Source: an uncultured Alphaproteobacteria bacterium
Lineage (GTDB): Bacteria > Pseudomonadota > Alphaproteobacteria > Rhizobiales > Pleomorphomonadaceae
Reading direction: 5' to 3'
Length of the DNA: 25,521 nt
Assembly (NCBI GenBank): GCA_937900425.1
Contig: CALCDT010000009.1
Coordinates: 1 to 25,521 of the forward strand
Shown: positions 22,950 through 25,521 of the stretch, one piece after another
Layout: every line of letters starts with the position of its first letter
Numbering within the stretch: position 1 is the stretch's first letter
Notes under the pieces: generated by a model
What the model saw: the letters and a program-made list of their open reading frames with translations, nothing else
Told to the model about the DNA's origin: nothing
Databases searched by the model: none
Program-made: the position numbers and the translations under genes

Positions 22950-23869
22950 GCCGTCGTTTCGTCGCCGCCAGCGCCCAACTCGGCCCGATCGCCCGCCACG
23001 AGCCGCGCGCCGCCGTGGTGGAGCGGATGATCGTGCTGCTCGGCGAGGCCCGCTCGCGCGGCGCGCGCTTCGTCGTCTTCCCCGAACTCGCCCTCACCAG
23101 CTTCTTCCCGCGCTGGCCTATCGAGGACGAGGCCGTGCTCGACGCCTTCTACGAGACGTCGATGCCGAATGCGGAGGTCGCGCCGCTGTTCGAGGCGGCG
23201 AGGGCCTTCGGCATCGGCTTCCACCTCGGCTACGCCGAACTCGTGGCGGACGAAGCCGGCAAGCGGCGCTTCAACACGGCGATCATCGTCGACGAGACGG
23301 GGACGATCGCCGTCAAGTATCGCAAGGTCCATCTGCCGGGCCACCGCGAGCCGGAAGCGTGGCGGCCGTTCCAGCATCTGGAGAAACGCTACTTCGCGCG
23401 CGGCGACCTCGGCTTTCCGGTCGGCACCGCGCTCGGCGGGAGCCTCGGCACGCTGATCTGCAACGACCGGCGCTGGCCGGAGGCCTTCCGCATGCTCGGG
23501 CTCGCCGGGGCCGAACTCGTCGCGGTCGGCTACAACACGCCGCAGCACTATCCGCTCGCCCCCGAGCACGACCACCTCCAGGACTTCCACAACCACCTCT
23601 CGCTCCAGGCCGGGGCCTACCAGAACGGCGCCTACGTCATCGGCTCGGCCAAGGCCGGGCTCGAGGAGGGCTGCGAACTGATCGGCGGCAGCTGCATCGT
23701 CGCGCCGACCGGGCAGATCCTGGCGCAGGCGGCGACCCGCGGCGACGAACTCGTCACCGCCGAAGTCGACCTCGACCGCTGTGCCGAGATCAAGGCCAAC
23801 ATCTTCAACTTCAAGCTCCACCGCCAGCCGGACTGCTACGGGCTGCTGACGGAGACGGGACAAGGGTAG
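22946..23869 (+). CDS. N-carbamoyl-D-amino-acid hydrolase (nitrilase superfamily)
   Basis: The product has 307 residues. It follows the Agrobacterium D-carbamoylase nearly block by block, with no gap needed around the active site: E47 in FVVFPELALT, K127 in KYRKVHLPGH, and nucleophile C172 in TLICNDRRWPEAF, the exact catalytic numbering of that enzyme. RRFNTAIIVD, FQHLEKRYF, GYNTP, QAGAYQNGAY, GGSCIVAPTGQI and FNFKLHRQP are also shared. The reaction is N-carbamoyl-D-amino acid to D-amino acid, CO2 and ammonia. No hydantoinase or hydantoin racemase is encoded nearby, so the usual hydantoin operon context is missing and the carbamoyl substrate must come from another route. The start overlaps the ammonia-lyase stop (ATGA). 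It is the last gene of the plus-strand operon. Confidence 0.94.
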   Translation: MSRRFVAASAQLGPIARHEPRAAVVERMIVLLGEARSRGARFVVFPELALTSFFPRWPIEDEAVLDAFYETSMPNAEVAPLFEAARAFGIGFHLGYAELVADEAGKRRFNTAIIVDETGTIAVKYRKVHLPGHREPEAWRPFQHLEKRYFARGDLGFPVGTALGGSLGTLICNDRRWPEAFRMLGLAGAELVAVGYNTPQHYPLAPEHDHLQDFHNHLSLQAGAYQNGAYVIGSAKAGLEEGCELIGGSCIVAPTGQILAQAATRGDELVTAEVDLDRCAEIKANIFNFKLHRQPDCYGLLTETGQG

Positions 23870-23955
23870 ACCGCCTTCGAGGACGAGAAGGGGGATGATC
23901 GACAAAGCGGCGCGGGCGCCGCCGTCCCCTAGCCGCGTCGCCGACCCTCGCCATG

Positions 23956-23966
23956 CCCCCCCCCCC
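23956..23966 (+). repeat. Homopolymer tract of 11 C
   Basis: Eleven C residues in a row lie 6 bases upstream of the -35 element of the protease promoter. It is the longest homopolymer noticed in the window. Tracts of this kind can change length by slippage and alter promoter output, but they are also common sites of sequencing error. Confidence 0.9.
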
Positions 23967-23972
23967 GCCCTT

Positions 23973-24001
23973 TTGCAATCGCCCTCTCCATCGCCTAAAT
24001 C
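23973..24001 (+). promoter_or_regulatory. Sigma70-type promoter of the protease gene
   Basis: TTGCAA (23973-23978) and TAAATC (23996-24001) are spaced by exactly 17 bases, the ideal distance. Transcription would begin near 24008, giving a leader of about 25 bases that contains GGAGGG (24018-24023) before the start at 24033. Confidence 0.55.
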
Positions 24002-24032
24002 AGGGGCGACTCACGGCGGAGGGATGCGTTTC

Positions 24033-25436
24033 ATGGAACACGGGGTGATCCGGGCCGTCGCGGTGGCCCTCTGTCTTGCGCTGCCGGTCGCCGGCGGTGC
24101 CGCCGAGCGGGCCGTGCCGGAGACGAGCGCGCAGATTCAGTTGTCCTTCGCGCCGATCGTCAAGGCGGTCGCACCCGCCGTCGTCAACGTCTATGCGACG
24201 CGGCAGGTCGAGGCGCGGGTGTCGCCGCTGTTCGACGATCCCTTCTTCCGCCAGTTCTTCGGCCGCGATCCGCGCTTCCAGCAGCAGCCGCGCCAGCAGA
24301 ACTCGCTCGGATCCGGCGTCATCGTCGATCCGTCGGGCCTCATCATAACCAACAACCACGTCATCGCCGACGGCACCGAGGTCAAGATCGCGCTGGCCGA
24401 CCGGCGCGAGTTCGAATGCGACGTGGTCTTGAAGGACAAGGAACTCGACCTCGCGGTGCTGAAGGTCCGCGATCCGCGCGGCGAATTGCCGGCGGTGGCG
24501 ATCGGCGAGTCCGACGGCCTGGAGGTCGGCGACCTCGTGCTCGCCATCGGCAATCCGTTCGGCGTCGGCCAGACGGTGACCCAGGGCATCGTCTCGGCGC
24601 TCGCCCGCACCCGGGTCGGTATCGCCGACTACCAGTTCTTCATCCAGACCGACGCGGCCATCAACCCCGGCAACTCGGGCGGCGCGCTGATCGACATGAA
24701 GGGCGAGCTGGTCGGCATCAACACCGCGATCTTCTCGCGCGGCGGCGGCTCCAACGGCATCGGCTTCGCCATCCCCTCCGACATGGTCAAGGTGGTGCTG
24801 CAGTCGGCCCGCGACGGCGGCACCGTGCAACTGCCCTCGATCGGCGCCGACCTGCAGCCGGTCACCGCCGACATCGCCGAGAGCCTCGGCCTCGACCGGC
24901 CGGGCGGCCTGCTCGTCGCCGGGATCGACCGCGGCGGGCCGGCGGAAAAGGTCGGGCTGCGGCCCGGCGACCGCATCGTCGCGGTCGGCGAGAGCGAAGT
25001 GTCCGATCCGCGCGAATTCAACTACCGCCTCGCCACCATCGGCGTCGGCAACGTCGCCCGCCTCACGGTCGACCGCGACGGCCGCTCCGAGACCATCGAC
25101 GTGACGCTCCAGGCGCCGAAGTCGGTGACGCCGCGCGAGGTGACGGTCAACAACCGCGGCCCCTTCGCCGGCGCCAGCCTCGTCGACCTGACGCCGGCGA
25201 TCGCCCGCGAGCTCGGCCTGCGCGCCGGCGAGGCGAGCGGGGTCGTCGTCACCCGGATCGACCAGCGCTCGCCGGCGGCCCGCGTCGGCATCGCGCCGGG
25301 CGACGTCATCCTCTCGATCAACGGCGAGGAGGTCGCGTCGAGCGACGACGTGATGCGGCTTTCGGAGGGCCGCCCGCTGTTGTGGCGGGTGACGGTGAAC
25401 CGGCGCGGCGCGATCGTCCGCATGGCCTTCCGATGA
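24033..25436 (+). CDS. degP: Do-family periplasmic serine protease (DegP/HtrA-like)
   Basis: The product has 467 residues. A signal peptide (about 1-25, hydrophobic core AVAVALCLALPVAGG) directs it to the periplasm. The trypsin-like domain has an intact triad: H109 (TNNHVIADG), D139 (KELDLAVLKV) and S215 (NPGNSGGALID). Two PDZ domains follow at about 265-355 and 375-460, so it is a full Do-type protease/chaperone that degrades or refolds damaged envelope proteins. The LA-loop stretch DPFFRQFFGRDPRFQQQPRQ is typical of alphaproteobacterial members. ATG 24033 is chosen over ATG 24024 because GGAGGG ends 9 bases before it but directly abuts 24024. It overlaps the next gene by ATGA. DegQ-like naming is equally possible. 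Confidence 0.93.
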   Translation: MEHGVIRAVAVALCLALPVAGGAAERAVPETSAQIQLSFAPIVKAVAPAVVNVYATRQVEARVSPLFDDPFFRQFFGRDPRFQQQPRQQNSLGSGVIVDPSGLIITNNHVIADGTEVKIALADRREFECDVVLKDKELDLAVLKVRDPRGELPAVAIGESDGLEVGDLVLAIGNPFGVGQTVTQGIVSALARTRVGIADYQFFIQTDAAINPGNSGGALIDMKGELVGINTAIFSRGGGSNGIGFAIPSDMVKVVLQSARDGGTVQLPSIGADLQPVTADIAESLGLDRPGGLLVAGIDRGGPAEKVGLRPGDRIVAVGESEVSDPREFNYRLATIGVGNVARLTVDRDGRSETIDVTLQAPKSVTPREVTVNNRGPFAGASLVDLTPAIARELGLRAGEASGVVVTRIDQRSPAARVGIAPGDVILSINGEEVASSDDVMRLSEGRPLLWRVTVNRRGAIVRMAFR

Positions 25437-25521
25437 GCGACCTGTTCTCCGGCGCCCTGCCGCCGGCGAACCGCCCGGCCCAACGCGAGGCCGCCCCCGC
25501 CGCGCCGGCCGGCGACGCGCC
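25433..25521 (+). CDS. rarA: Start of probable replication-associated recombination protein A (partial)
   Basis: Only 29 codons are visible before the right edge. The product begins MSDLFSGALPPANRPAQREA, which resembles the N-terminus of RarA/MgsA-family AAA+ ATPases (often MSDLF... followed by a proline-rich stretch and the ATPase). In many Hyphomicrobiales rarA follows a Do-family protease gene, which is the arrangement here, with an ATGA overlap. The ATPase motifs lie outside the window, so the call rests on the opening residues and on context. Confidence 0.6.
   Translation, partial: MSDLFSGALPPANRPAQREAAPAAPAGDA

Overview
The window is about 25.5 kb of very GC-rich DNA, roughly 70% G+C by eye. 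Coding is dense and overlapping ATGA start/stop junctions are frequent. The gene families (alphaproteobacterial-style TamA/TamB, a Do-family protease followed by a probable rarA start, a DUF4212/symporter locus with regulators, a D-carbamoylase very like the Agrobacterium enzyme) suggest an alphaproteobacterium, most likely Hyphomicrobiales (Rhizobiales). This is inferred from gene content and composition only. No rRNA, tRNA, CRISPR array, transposase or phage gene was seen.

Region 1 (1-6432, all minus strand) is one gene train read right to left. It encodes a small DUF4212 subunit, a sodium:solute symporter of the VC_2705/ActP type, a cNMP-CBS-DUF294 signalling protein, a small membrane protein of unknown function, a stand-alone receiver protein, and a membrane PAS protein with a degenerate kinase core that runs off the left edge. 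It looks like a carboxylate-type (possibly acetate) uptake unit with its own signalling proteins.

Region 2 (6433-7158) is a 726-base intergenic region holding an AT-rich island, where the divergent tamAB and symporter promoters probably lie. Region 3 (7159-13709, plus strand) is tamA-tamB, the outer-membrane/inner-membrane translocation and assembly pair, overlapping by ATGA. A near-perfect dispersed-repeat-like hairpin lies downstream of it.

Region 4 (13973-23869) is the most interesting part: a divergent catabolic island. The minus-strand operon, in transcription order, encodes a Tat-type periplasmic binding protein, ABC ATPase, two permeases, a 2-oxoglutarate/Fe(II) oxygenase, a two-Rossmann flavoprotein monooxygenase and an ureidoglycolate lyase family protein. 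The plus-strand operon encodes a CDA-type deaminase, a diaminopropionate ammonia-lyase and an N-carbamoyl-D-amino-acid hydrolase. Together they suggest import, oxidation, deamination and de-carbamoylation of a nitrogen-rich ureido or heterocyclic compound, with 2,3-diaminopropionate (to pyruvate plus ammonia) and ureidoglycolate (to glyoxylate plus urea) as plausible exits. The substrate is unknown to me. No transcriptional regulator is encoded in the island, but a palindrome sits at the start of the plus-strand operon.

Region 5 (23870-25521) is a Do-family periplasmic serine protease with a recognisable promoter next to an 11-C tract, followed by the first 29 codons of a probable rarA.
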